Below the pieces are notes generated by a model, which worked only from the letters and a program-made list of their open reading frames with translations, was not told where the DNA came from and made no database searches. Source: Corallococcus macrosporus DSM 14697 (GTDB taxonomy: Bacteria; Myxococcota; Myxococcia; Myxococcales; Myxococcaceae). From it: 64,000 nt of DNA. Of this stretch, positions 27,608-35,838 are shown piece by piece. The position numbers and the translations under genes are program-made. Position 1 is the stretch's first letter, and the number at the start of each line of letters is the position of its first letter. The stretch is taken from the NCBI RefSeq assembly GCF_002305895.1, contig NZ_CP022203.1, positions 7,288,001-7,352,000 of the forward strand, read 5' to 3'.

Positions 27608-27645
27608 CAGGCCCGGCCAAACGCACCAGCGCGCGGCCGGGCCTG
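27608..27645 (+). terminator. Strong hairpin after the CARDB gene
   Basis: CAGGCCCGGCC (27608-27618) pairs perfectly with GGCCGGGCCTG (27635-27645), 11 bp with a 16-nt loop, 17 nt after the stop codon. GTTTCGGG follows rather than a full U-tract. Confidence 0.6.
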
Positions 27646-27897
27646 GTTTCGGGTTCGGACGAGCCGCCACGTCCTCCCTGAAAGAACGCCAGCCCGCCTC
27701 CTGCAATTCTTACACGAGCCCGTGAGGGGGCTCCGCCTTCGGCGCCAGCTCCACCTGCCCTCATGCACCGCTCAACAGGCAATGCCAGACATACGAAGGC
27801 CTCCAAGTCCCAGCCCCGGTCAATGACAGTCAACACCCAGGAGACCCAGGCGGGCACGCATCTCAATCCCCGAGAATAACAATACGCAAGAGAACAT

Positions 27898-27914
27898 CTG
27901 GCACATCGACTGCA
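27898..27914 (+). promoter_or_regulatory. Candidate sigma-54 (-24/-12) promoter
   Basis: CTGGCACATCGACTGCA matches the -24/-12 consensus (YTGGCAC, then TTGC). GG and GC have the required spacing of 10 intervening bases, and only the first T of TTGC is changed. The predicted start of transcription is near 27925, some 30 nt before the ATG at 27958. Sigma-54 promoters are frequent in myxobacteria. The rest of the 27646-27897 gap shows no gene. Confidence 0.45.
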
Positions 27915-27957
27915 GCCCGTCCCCCGTCCCCCAGCAACCACGGACGTGGAGACACCC

Positions 27958-29607
27958 ATGATGGAGAGGCAGTGGCGCGGGCTCCTGTTCATCGGCGCCG
28001 TCTGGGCCTCGCACGCCGGAGCCAATGACTTCCGCGCCGAGACGCGCGTGAACGGGCTCAAGCAGTACACGGTCGACGCCTACCCGGCGACGCTGCGCTT
28101 CACGCTCACCGCCAGCAACCTCGACCCGGCGCTCCCCTCCGAGTTGCTGACCGTCACCGCGCCCGTGATGAAATCCTGCGCGCTCGCGCCCTCACCACCG
28201 CTGGTGGTTCCGGAGGGCGGGCACGTCACGTATCAATGCGAAGTCGAGCTGGAGAGCCACGACGCGTGCCTCACGCTGGGGCTCCATGACGCGAACCCGC
28301 TGACCCCGAACCACGAGGTCTCCTTCACCAGCACCTTCAGCCTCGGCTGGGACATGGGGGCCAGTCAGGCGGCGACCAACGTGCTCTGCCTCCCTCAACC
28401 CAGCCTGCCCTGCGACGACACCGTCTATCTCTCCACCGCCGCGCGCACGCCGGATGGGCGGCCCGCTGCGCCCTCGCGGCTCTACATCTTCGACCCCGCC
28501 ACCGGAATGCTGACGCGGCAGGGGGAGTCGGCGCTTCCCTACAACGCGCTGGCGTACAACCACTACGACAACTTCCTGTACGCCATCGCCTCGGACGGCG
28601 TCGGGGCCCCCCGCTTCATCCGCGTTGAGGCCGCGGGCTCCGCGAAAGTCATTGCCCCCCTGGACACCGCGGCCCCACGCGCGGCCATCTGGACCGCGGG
28701 CGCTGTCCTGAAAGACGGCGCCTACGTCGCCTTCGAGCACCGCACCCGCCGCCTCATCCGCGTCGACCCCAGCACCGGAGAGACGCTCTCCGAGCGCGTG
28801 GTGACCGCCCCAGACGGCTTCCAGATAGCGGACTTCGCGCTGCATCCCCGGGACGGTCAACTCTACGCCTTCAACAACGCCACCCAGCGGCTGACCGCCA
28901 TCGACCCGCTCACCGGCATCGCCACGGACCACCCCGCGCCCGCGCGGATAGACGGCAGGCCCCCGGAGAACGCCGTCATGAGCGCCGCCGTCTTCACCCG
29001 TGACGGCGAGCTCTTCCTTTATGGAACCCACGGCCCGGACACCCGCAGGACCACCGGCTTCCATGCCGTGGACGTGACGACGGGAGCGCTGACCACCCTC
29101 CTCTCGAAGCAGGTCCCCCAGCTCGCGAACGGCGCGATGTGTGGCGTCTACCTCTGGGGCACACCCCTCCCGCAGCCGATGACGCGCGACCGCGGCTTCT
29201 TCGGGGCCAGCGAGAGCGCCCTCCTGGAGTGCCTGGCATATGGCCCCATCACCCTCGGCGCGCTCGGCGAAGTCTCCACCCTCCCTGGCGCCCTGGGCAT
29301 CCTCTGGGCCAACCCCGCCATCGCCTCGAACCACGCGCGCCGCACCGCCGAAGCGTCTCTGAAGGTCCGGACGGCGCGCGAGGCGCTGACGGCGGTCTGC
29401 AACGAGCGCGTCTTCAACACGCGCGCGCCGGACCTGTCCGCGCTGGTGAATCCGGCCTCGGTCGAATCCGGCCGGATGGAAGCGCTGCGCCAGCGGCTGG
29501 AGCGGCACAACCATTCCGGCAAACGCACCGCCATCCCACTGCGAAAGCGCATCTTCGCGGTGGACCCGCTGCGGGCGATGGAGCGCGCCGAGGAACCCCG
29601 GTTCTGA
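27958..29607 (+). CDS. Secreted propeller-like protein of unknown function
   Basis: This 549-aa protein uses ATG 27958, with GGAG 7 nt upstream; a GTG at 27946 is a weaker alternative. Residues 1-22 form a signal peptide ending in AGA before Asn-Asp. An N-terminal Ig-like segment (about 23-150, several Cys) is followed by about 250 residues of repeating YAFNNATQRLTAIDPLTG / RLIRVDPSTGE-type blades, consistent with a beta-propeller of the 'DUF6923-like' sort. The C-terminal 130 residues are helical and contain AREALTAVCNERVF and a dense RLERHNHSGKR tail. It precedes a small lipoprotein by 14 nt and lies behind a sigma-54-like promoter. The function is unknown. Confidence 0.6.
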   Translation: MMERQWRGLLFIGAVWASHAGANDFRAETRVNGLKQYTVDAYPATLRFTLTASNLDPALPSELLTVTAPVMKSCALAPSPPLVVPEGGHVTYQCEVELESHDACLTLGLHDANPLTPNHEVSFTSTFSLGWDMGASQAATNVLCLPQPSLPCDDTVYLSTAARTPDGRPAAPSRLYIFDPATGMLTRQGESALPYNALAYNHYDNFLYAIASDGVGAPRFIRVEAAGSAKVIAPLDTAAPRAAIWTAGAVLKDGAYVAFEHRTRRLIRVDPSTGETLSERVVTAPDGFQIADFALHPRDGQLYAFNNATQRLTAIDPLTGIATDHPAPARIDGRPPENAVMSAAVFTRDGELFLYGTHGPDTRRTTGFHAVDVTTGALTTLLSKQVPQLANGAMCGVYLWGTPLPQPMTRDRGFFGASESALLECLAYGPITLGALGEVSTLPGALGILWANPAIASNHARRTAEASLKVRTAREALTAVCNERVFNTRAPDLSALVNPASVESGRMEALRQRLERHNHSGKRTAIPLRKRIFAVDPLRAMERAEEPRF

Positions 29608-29621
29608 AGGAGGACGCGGTC

Positions 29622-30158
29622 ATGAAGAGTCCATCCCAATCCAGGTGGAGGTGGCTCCCCGGCCTGCTCGTGGCGCTGGGCACGAGCGCCTGCGATACCA
29701 GCGAGGATGACTTGAGGCGCGCGCTGGGGGACCCCGTGCTGGACGCCTTTGAAATCCGCATCCGGGGCCAGGACGCGGCCCCGTACGAGAAGGTCCTGCT
29801 GGGCATGGGGCAGGTCGACGTCACGTCCTTCGGCCAGCCCGTCCGCTTCGAGCCCTCGCCGAACGCGCGCGCCATGGACCTTTCGGACACCGGGCACGCC
29901 CACCTGCTGGGGCGCTTCTTCCTGCCCCGGTACGTGAAGCACGTGGACATCACCGTGCGCTTCGACGACGTGGGCGCATTCAAGGAAGGCTCGCTGGCGG
30001 GCCTCATCAACGCCCAGGCCGGCACCATCCAGTTCACGTCCACGCGCGCCGCCCTGGAGCAGCGCTCACGCGTCGTCATCCACCTGCACCTGCAGGACAG
30101 CCTCTTCGACGGCGCGGGCGCCAGGACGCTCCTGCCGGCGGCCCACATCACCCACTGA
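29622..30158 (+). CDS. Small lipoprotein of unknown function
   Basis: This 178-aa protein starts at ATG 29622, with GAAGGAGG 8 nt upstream. The N-terminal signal ends at GTSAC, a lipobox with Cys24, followed by Asp-Thr, which in E. coli rules would suggest inner-membrane retention (the rule is uncertain in myxobacteria). The mature domain is beta-rich with no known motif (AFEIRIRGQDAAPYEKVLLGM, then HLLGRFFLPRYVKHVDITVRFDD). Co-transcription with the upstream secreted protein is likely (14-nt gap), so the pair may form an envelope complex. Confidence 0.65.
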   Translation: MKSPSQSRWRWLPGLLVALGTSACDTSEDDLRRALGDPVLDAFEIRIRGQDAAPYEKVLLGMGQVDVTSFGQPVRFEPSPNARAMDLSDTGHAHLLGRFFLPRYVKHVDITVRFDDVGAFKEGSLAGLINAQAGTIQFTSTRAALEQRSRVVIHLHLQDSLFDGAGARTLLPAAHITH

Positions 30159-30260
30159 CGCCCGCCGCTCCAGCGGGACGTTGATTCAGGAGGCGACGAC
30201 CCACCGCCCCACGGTGCGCCCTGGAGGACTCTTCACGCGCCTCGGGCCGCCGCTGGCAGA

Positions 30261-30866
30261 ATGCGCGCCATGAAGACACCCGGGAAGCAGGTGGTACTCG
30301 TCCGGCACGGAGAGACGGAGTGGAGCCGCGGTGGCCGGCACACGGGGCGGACGGACATCCCGCTCCTGGAGTCCGGAAGGGAGATGGGCCGCCTGCTCGG
30401 CGCGCCGCTGAAGGCCTGGCGCTTCGACGCCGTCTACACCAGCCCGCTGAGCCGCGCGGCGGACACCTGCGCCCTGGCCGGCTACGGCGACCGCGCCCAG
30501 CCGCGCGCGGACCTCATGGAGTGGGACTACGGCGACTACGAGGGACGCACCGGCGCGGAGATTCGCGCGGAGCGGCCCGACTGGACCCTCTGGAAGAACG
30601 GCGTCCCCAACGGAGAGACGGCGGCGCAGGTGGCCGCCCGGGTGGACAGCGTCATCTCCGACGCCCTCCGCACGGACGGCGACGTGCTCATCTTCGCCCA
30701 CGGGCACCTGCTCCGCGTGCTCGCGGCGCGGTGGCTGGGCCTGCCCCCGTGGGAGGGCCGGCTGTTCCTGCTGAGCACCGCGTCCATCAGCGTGCTCGGC
30801 CATGACGGCGACCGGCGCCGTCCGGCCATCGTGTCGTGGAACGACACCACGCACCTGCGCGCCTGA
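30261..30866 (+). CDS. Histidine phosphatase family protein (phosphoglycerate mutase-like)
   Basis: This 201-aa protein starts at ATG 30261 (ATG 30270 is an equal option). The catalytic motif RHGETEWS near residue 15 supplies the phospho-accepting His. YTSPLSRAADTC and MEWDYGDYEG hold the second Arg and the acid, and FAHGHLLRVLAARW supplies the second His. The domain is the minimal branch-1 histidine phosphatase (GpmB/CobC-like). Its substrate is not predictable. Its stop lies 1 bp from the stop of convergent trpG; no terminator space is present. Confidence 0.88.
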   Translation: MRAMKTPGKQVVLVRHGETEWSRGGRHTGRTDIPLLESGREMGRLLGAPLKAWRFDAVYTSPLSRAADTCALAGYGDRAQPRADLMEWDYGDYEGRTGAEIRAERPDWTLWKNGVPNGETAAQVAARVDSVISDALRTDGDVLIFAHGHLLRVLAARWLGLPPWEGRLFLLSTASISVLGHDGDRRRPAIVSWNDTTHLRA

Positions 30867-30867
30867 G

Positions 30868-31431
30868 CTACAGCCGCCCCTCCAGGAAGTTGCGCACCAG
30901 CGCGGGGCCTTCGGGCGTGAGCACGCTCTCCGGATGGAACTGCACGCCCACCACGGGCCGCTCGCGGTGGCGCAGCGCCATGATGAGGCCGTCCTGGCTC
31001 CACGCGGTGGCCTCCAGGTGGGCGGGCAGCGACGGCGCCTCCACGATGAGCGAGTGGTAGCGCGCCGCCGCGAAGCCCACGCGCAACCCGGTGAAGAGCC
31101 CCGTGCCGCCGTGCTGGATGTGCGCCGCCTTGCCGTGCACCGGCTCCGGCGCGCGCACCACCTTGCCGCCGAAGGCCGCGCCAATGGACTGGTGCCCCAG
31201 GCACACGCCCAGCACCGGCACGCGGGCTTGAGCGATGGCCGCCACGCTGACGCCCGCTTCGTGCGGCGTGCAGGGCCCCGGCGAAATCACCAGGTGGGAC
31301 GCGCCGGAGGCCGCCACGCCCTCCGCGTCCAGCGCGTCATTGCGCACCACCTTCACCTCGGCGCCCAGCGTGAAGAGCAACTGGACCAGGTTGAAGGTGA
31401 AGGAGTCGTAGTTGTCGATGACCAGAATCAC
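30868..31431 (-). CDS. trpG: Anthranilate synthase component II (glutamine amidotransferase)
   Basis: This 187-aa class I amidotransferase starts at GTG 31431, overlapping the trpE stop (GTGA). The triad is visible: Cys in GVCLGHQS, and His and Glu in VGVQFHPESVLTPEG. The N-terminus MILVIDNYDSFTFNLVQ is the TrpG/PabA signature, so PabA-type dual use for folate is possible. It supplies ammonia to TrpE. Translational coupling with trpE and the separate location from trpDCFBA give a two-operon tryptophan pathway. Confidence 0.95.
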   Translation of the reverse strand: MILVIDNYDSFTFNLVQLLFTLGAEVKVVRNDALDAEGVAASGASHLVISPGPCTPHEAGVSVAAIAQARVPVLGVCLGHQSIGAAFGGKVVRAPEPVHGKAAHIQHGGTGLFTGLRVGFAAARYHSLIVEAPSLPAHLEATAWSQDGLIMALRHRERPVVGVQFHPESVLTPEGPALVRNFLEGRL

Positions 31432-32921
31432 CGCCCACCTCCCTCGCGGGCCAGCCGCAGCGCGGCGGCCATGGCGCCCGCCTTGGCCTCCGTCTCATCC
31501 GCCTCCTTGGACGGCACCGAGTCCGCGACCAGGCCCGCGCCCGCGGTCCACATCGTCCGGTCTCCGTCCACGAAGAAGGTGCGCAGGGCGATGGCCACGT
31601 CCAGCGTGCCGCAGAAGGACAGGTAGCCCACCGCGCCCGAGTAGGGCCCGCGCCGCTGGACCTCCAGCTCGTCGATGATCTGCATCGCGCGAATCTTGGG
31701 CGCCCCGGACACGGTGCCCGCGGGGAAGGTGCTGGCCAGCGCGTCCAGCGCGTCGTACTTCGCGTCGAGCTTGCCGCGCACCTGCGACACGATGTGCATC
31801 ACGTGGCTGTAGCGCTCGATGAGCATCATGTCCTCGACGCGCACCGAGCCCGGCGCCGCCACGCGGCCCACGTCGTTGCGGCCCAGGTCCACCAGCATGA
31901 TGTGCTCGGCGCGCTCCTTCTCGTCCGCGAGCAGCTCCTTCTCCAGGGCCAGGTCCTCGGCCTCGGAGGCGCCGCGCCGCCGCGTCCCCGCGATGGGCCG
32001 CACCACCACGTCCCCGTCGCGCACCTGCACCAGCAGCTCCGGCGAGGCGCCCACCAGCGCGCGGGCCTCGCCCAGCTCCACCAGGAAGAGGTACGGCGAG
32101 GGGTTCACCCGCCGCAGCGCGCGGTAGAGCGACAAGGGCGGCGGCGCCCCCCGGGACTCGAAGCGGCGCGCGAGCACCACCTGGAAGATGTCTCCGGCGC
32201 GGATGTACTCCTGCGCCCGGGCCACCGCGGCCTCATAGCCCGCGCGGTCCCAGCACGCGGTGGGCGCCGCGTCCCCGCGCATGCGCGGCGCGGGCGCGTA
32301 GGCCTCCGGGGACAGCGGCTTCAGCAGCTTGTCCGCCATGGCCTGCGCGCGCGCCTCCGCGTCCTTCAGCGCGGCGTCCACGCTGCCGTGCAGCGACGGC
32401 CGGGCGATGGCGGTGGCCTTGAGCGTGCCGGTGCGGGTGTCGTGCGTGACGAAGTCCTCGCACACCAGCCATTCGGAGTCCGGGAAGGAGAGGTCGCTGG
32501 GGTGCCGGTCCGGCACCGTGGGCTCCAGCCACGAGAAGCAGTTGTAGCCCATGTACCCCACGAGCCCGCCCAGGAAGGGCGCCTCGCCAGGGAGCCGGGC
32601 CACGGCCAGCTCGCGCCAGAGCTGGCGCAGCACGTCCAGGGGCTTGCCCTGCCGTCGCTCCTCGCGCGCGCCACGCCACAGGGTGGCGCCGTCGCGGTCC
32701 AGGCGCACGCGCCCCGCGGGCTCCGCGCCGATGTGGCTGTAGCGGCCGAACCGCTCGCCGCCGTAGCACGACTCGAGGATGAAGCCGCGCGAACCACCGC
32801 CGAGCTTCAGGTAGGCCGACAGCGGCGTATCGAGGTCCGCCGGCAGCTCCACCGACACCGGCACCGCCTCGCCCTGCTCCGCGCGACGCCGATAGGCTGA
32901 CTTCCGCTCCTGTGCATCCAT
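31428..32921 (-). CDS. trpE: Anthranilate synthase component I
   Basis: The 497-aa protein is taken from ATG 32921; a GTG at 32936 would add 5 residues, and neither has a strong ribosome site. The chorismate-binding C-terminal domain is intact: IFQVVLARRFE, YLFLVELGEARALVGASPELLV, RPIAGTRRRG, HIMLVDLGRNDVGRVA, FPAGTVSGAPKIRAMQIIDELE and the PYSGAVGYLSF block. The N-terminal domain has a SLDTPLSAYLKL-like stretch (here DLDTPLSAYLKLGG) with the usual Leu-rich tryptophan feedback site region. It makes anthranilate from chorismate with TrpG. No leader peptide rich in Trp was found upstream. Confidence 0.95.
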   Translation of the reverse strand: MDAQERKSAYRRRAEQGEAVPVSVELPADLDTPLSAYLKLGGGSRGFILESCYGGERFGRYSHIGAEPAGRVRLDRDGATLWRGAREERRQGKPLDVLRQLWRELAVARLPGEAPFLGGLVGYMGYNCFSWLEPTVPDRHPSDLSFPDSEWLVCEDFVTHDTRTGTLKATAIARPSLHGSVDAALKDAEARAQAMADKLLKPLSPEAYAPAPRMRGDAAPTACWDRAGYEAAVARAQEYIRAGDIFQVVLARRFESRGAPPPLSLYRALRRVNPSPYLFLVELGEARALVGASPELLVQVRDGDVVVRPIAGTRRRGASEAEDLALEKELLADEKERAEHIMLVDLGRNDVGRVAAPGSVRVEDMMLIERYSHVMHIVSQVRGKLDAKYDALDALASTFPAGTVSGAPKIRAMQIIDELEVQRRGPYSGAVGYLSFCGTLDVAIALRTFFVDGDRTMWTAGAGLVADSVPSKEADETEAKAGAMAAALRLAREGGGR

Positions 32922-32936
32922 TGTCTTTTGACTCAC

Positions 32937-33252
32937 GTCCCGCCGCGCGTCACGGCAGGGGGAATGGGGTGGCCCGGCCCGGCTCCGATGCGGGGCTTCG
33001 CTGGCGGCGTTGAGGCTTCGCGGACAGCAGCAGGTCAGGCGCCATTGCGGGGGTTATCCCTCGTCCTCGAGGAGTCGTCCACGCGGTCCGATATTCCTCC
33101 GCGCCCCTTCCGCAAGCCCCCGGGCCCGCGCGTGCCAGGGGAGCAGCCCGGAGAGCACCCGCCCGGGAGACGACGTCCCACCCCGGGTGGTCCGGCTCCA
33201 AGCCCCTCGCTATCTGAATGGGACTTTGAGTGCCGCTCCTTCCTCTCCCTTG
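32937..33252. other. Intergenic region between divergent trpE and the repair cluster
   Basis: This 316-bp gap must hold both promoters. I see a 10-bp palindrome TCCTCGAGGA (33064-33073) and an AT-richer spot CGATATTCC (33089-33097). No convincing -35/-10 pair, leader peptide, hairpin or small gene was found. Confidence 0.4.
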
Positions 33253-34239
33253 ATGACGGTGACGCCTCAGGGGCTCTACTGCGTTCCGGGCGACTTCCAC
33301 ATCGACCCCTGGCGTCCGGTGGACCGGGCGCTCATCACCCACGCGCATGGCGACCACGCGCGCGGTGGCAGCCGCCGCTATCTGGGCGCCCGGGCAGGCA
33401 AGGGACTGCTGCACCGGAGATTGGGCGCGGACGCCACCATCGACACGCTCGACTACGGCGAGCGGTTGGACATCAACGGGGTCACCGTCAGCTTCCATCC
33501 GGCCGGCCACGTGCTGGGCAGCGCGCAGCTCCGCGTGGAGCACGGCGGGGAGACGTGGGTCGTCTCGGGCGACTACAAGCGCGCGCCGGACCCCACGTGC
33601 GCGCCCTTCGAGGTCGTCCCCTGCGACACCTTCATCACCGAGGCGACCTTCGGCCTGCCCATCTTCCGCTGGGACGCGACGGAGCAGGTGGCCGAGGACA
33701 TCCTGCGCTGGTGGGACGCCAACCGCGCCCTAGGCCGCGCGGCGGTGCTGTTCTGCTACGCGCTGGGCAAGGCGCAGCGGCTGCTCGCGGAGCTGGCGAA
33801 GCTGACGGACCGCGCCGTGTTCGTCCACGGGGCCCTGCACGCGCTGGTGGACGTGTACCGCGACGCGGGCGTCCGCATGCTGCCCACGCAGCTCGTGTCG
33901 GAGGTGGAGAAGGGCACCTCGTTCGCGGGAGCGCTGGTGCTGGCGCCGCCGAGCGCCAGCGGCTCCACGTGGATGCGCCGCTTCGGTGAGTACGAGACGG
34001 GCTTCGCGTCCGGCTGGATGCGCGTGCGAGGCAACCGGCGCCGCCGGGGCTTCGACCGGGGCTTCGTGCTGTCGGACCACGCGGACTGGCCGGACCTCTT
34101 GCGCACGGTGAAGGACACCCAGGCGGAGCGCGTGCTGGTGACGCACGGCTACACGGAGCCGCTGGCCCGCTACCTGCGCGAACAGGGCGTGGACGCCGCG
34201 CCCCTGGCCACCCCATTCGAAGGCGAGGCGGAGGACTGA
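33253..34239 (+). CDS. Ligase-associated DNA exonuclease (metallo-beta-lactamase/beta-CASP fold)
   Basis: This 328-aa protein is taken from ATG 33253, although the site lacks a clear Shine-Dalgarno. It carries the metal motif HAHGDHARGG (HxHxDH), PAGHVLGSAQ, SGDYKR and late motifs LSDHADW and VTHGYTEP. This is the SNM1/CPSF-like 'exo' of the four-gene cluster first analysed biochemically in Pseudomonas putida (exo, ligase, Lhr-core, MPE). It is thought to trim DNA ends or cross-linked DNA. It starts the operon; the gap to the ligase is 3 nt. Confidence 0.9.
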   Translation: MTVTPQGLYCVPGDFHIDPWRPVDRALITHAHGDHARGGSRRYLGARAGKGLLHRRLGADATIDTLDYGERLDINGVTVSFHPAGHVLGSAQLRVEHGGETWVVSGDYKRAPDPTCAPFEVVPCDTFITEATFGLPIFRWDATEQVAEDILRWWDANRALGRAAVLFCYALGKAQRLLAELAKLTDRAVFVHGALHALVDVYRDAGVRMLPTQLVSEVEKGTSFAGALVLAPPSASGSTWMRRFGEYETGFASGWMRVRGNRRRRGFDRGFVLSDHADWPDLLRTVKDTQAERVLVTHGYTEPLARYLREQGVDAAPLATPFEGEAED

Positions 34240-34242
34240 CGC

Positions 34243-35838
34243 GTGCGGCGACTGGCCGACCTCTACGAGACGCTGGACCAGACCATGTCCACCAACGCCA
34301 AGGTGGAGGCGCTCGCGCGCTACTTCCAGGAGGCGCCGCCGGAGGACGCGGCGTGGGCGCTCTACTTCCTCACGGGCCAGAAGCTGAAGCGGCTGATTCC
34401 CACGAAGCTGCTGGTGGGCTGGACCCAGGAGCTGACGGGCATCCCCGGCTGGCTCTTCGAGGAGGTGTACGCCTCCACGGGCGACCTGGCGGAGGTGATT
34501 GCCCTGCTGCTGGACGCACGGGAGCGCCCGGCGCGCACCGAGGAGCTGCCCCTGTCCGTCTGGCTGGAGCAGCGCCTGCTGCCCCTGCGGCGGTTGGACG
34601 CCGCCGGGCAGCGCGAGCAGGTGGTGTCCTGGTGGCACGCCATGCCCCGGCGCGAGCTGTTCCTGCTCAACAAGATGCTCACCGGCGAGCTGCGCGTGGG
34701 CGTGTCCTCCACGCTGGTGGTCCGCGCGGTGGCGCAGGTGGCGGGGCTGCCCGCGCCCAGCGTGGCGCACCGGCTGATGGGGACGTGGACGCCCTCGGCC
34801 ACCTTCTTCCGGCAGCTCGTGTCGCAGGACGTGTCGGACGGCGACAGCTCCCGGCCCTACCCCTTCTATCTCGCCTCACCGCTGGAGCAGCCCGCCGAGG
34901 ACCTGGGCGAGCGGGCGGAGTGGCAGGTGGAGTGGAAGTGGGACGGCATCCGCGGCCAGCTCATCCGCCGCAAGGGCAGCGTGCACCTGTGGAGCCGGGG
35001 CGAGGAGCTCATCACCGAGCGCTTCCCCGAAATCGCCAACGCCGCGGCCTCGCTCCCCGAAGGCACGGTGCTGGACGGCGAGGTGCTGGCCCATGCGGAC
35101 GGAAGGCCCCTGCCCTTCGCGCAGCTCCAGCGGCGAATCGGCCGGCAGAAGCTGACGCCCAAGGTGCTGGCCGAGGCGCCCGCGGCCTTCATGGCGTACG
35201 ACGTGCTGGAGCTGGGCGGCGAGGACCTCCGGAGTCAGCCGCTGCGCGAGCGGCGCGCGAAGCTGGAGGCGCTGCTGCAAGGCATGCCGCGGCTGCCCAT
35301 CTCCCCCGTCGTCCAGGCGGCCACGTGGGAGGACCTGGCCACGGCGCGAGGCGAGGCGCGCGAGCGCAACGTCGAGGGCTTCATGCTCAAGCGCCTGGCG
35401 TCGCCGTACCTCACCGGGCGCAAGCGGGGCGACTGGTGGAAGTGGAAGATCGACCCGTTCACCGTGGACGCGGTGCTGCTGTACGCACACCCGGGCCACG
35501 GCCGACGCTCGTCGCTGTACACCGACTACACCTTCGCGGTGTGGAACGGCACGGAGCTGCAACCGGTGACGAAGGCCTACTCCGGCCTGACGGACGCGGA
35601 GATTGGCCGGCTGGACCGGTGGATTCGCGCGCACACTCGAGAGAAGTACGGCCCCGTGCGCTCGGTGGAGCCCGAGCAGGTCTTCGAGCTGCACTTCGAG
35701 GGCATCCAGCCCTCGCCGCGCCACAAGTCGGGCGTCGCGCTGCGCTTCCCCCGCATCGCGCGCTGGCGGACGGACAAGAAGCCGCGGGACGCGGACACGC
35801 TCGACTCGCTCAAGGAGCTGCTCCATGCCAGCGGGTAG
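34243..35838 (+). CDS. ATP-dependent DNA ligase of the Lhr/PdeM-linked cluster
   Basis: This 531-aa protein starts at GTG 34243 with GGCGGAGGA upstream. The N-terminal DNA-binding domain (about 1-200, ELFLLNKMLTGELRVGVS) is followed by the nucleotidyltransferase domain with the AMP-accepting lysine in EWKWDGIRGQL (KxDGxR), LDGEVLA, FMAYDVLELGGEDL, EGFMLKRLASPYLTGRKRGDWWKWK, and a C-terminal OB domain (VDAVLLYAHPGHGRRSS, VFELHFEGIQPS). The length and layout match LigB/LigI-like bacterial ligases, not LigD. It seals nicks in repair and overlaps the helicase start by 14 nt. Confidence 0.93.
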   Translation: MRRLADLYETLDQTMSTNAKVEALARYFQEAPPEDAAWALYFLTGQKLKRLIPTKLLVGWTQELTGIPGWLFEEVYASTGDLAEVIALLLDARERPARTEELPLSVWLEQRLLPLRRLDAAGQREQVVSWWHAMPRRELFLLNKMLTGELRVGVSSTLVVRAVAQVAGLPAPSVAHRLMGTWTPSATFFRQLVSQDVSDGDSSRPYPFYLASPLEQPAEDLGERAEWQVEWKWDGIRGQLIRRKGSVHLWSRGEELITERFPEIANAAASLPEGTVLDGEVLAHADGRPLPFAQLQRRIGRQKLTPKVLAEAPAAFMAYDVLELGGEDLRSQPLRERRAKLEALLQGMPRLPISPVVQAATWEDLATARGEARERNVEGFMLKRLASPYLTGRKRGDWWKWKIDPFTVDAVLLYAHPGHGRRSSLYTDYTFAVWNGTELQPVTKAYSGLTDAEIGRLDRWIRAHTREKYGPVRSVEPEQVFELHFEGIQPSPRHKSGVALRFPRIARWRTDKKPRDADTLDSLKELLHASG

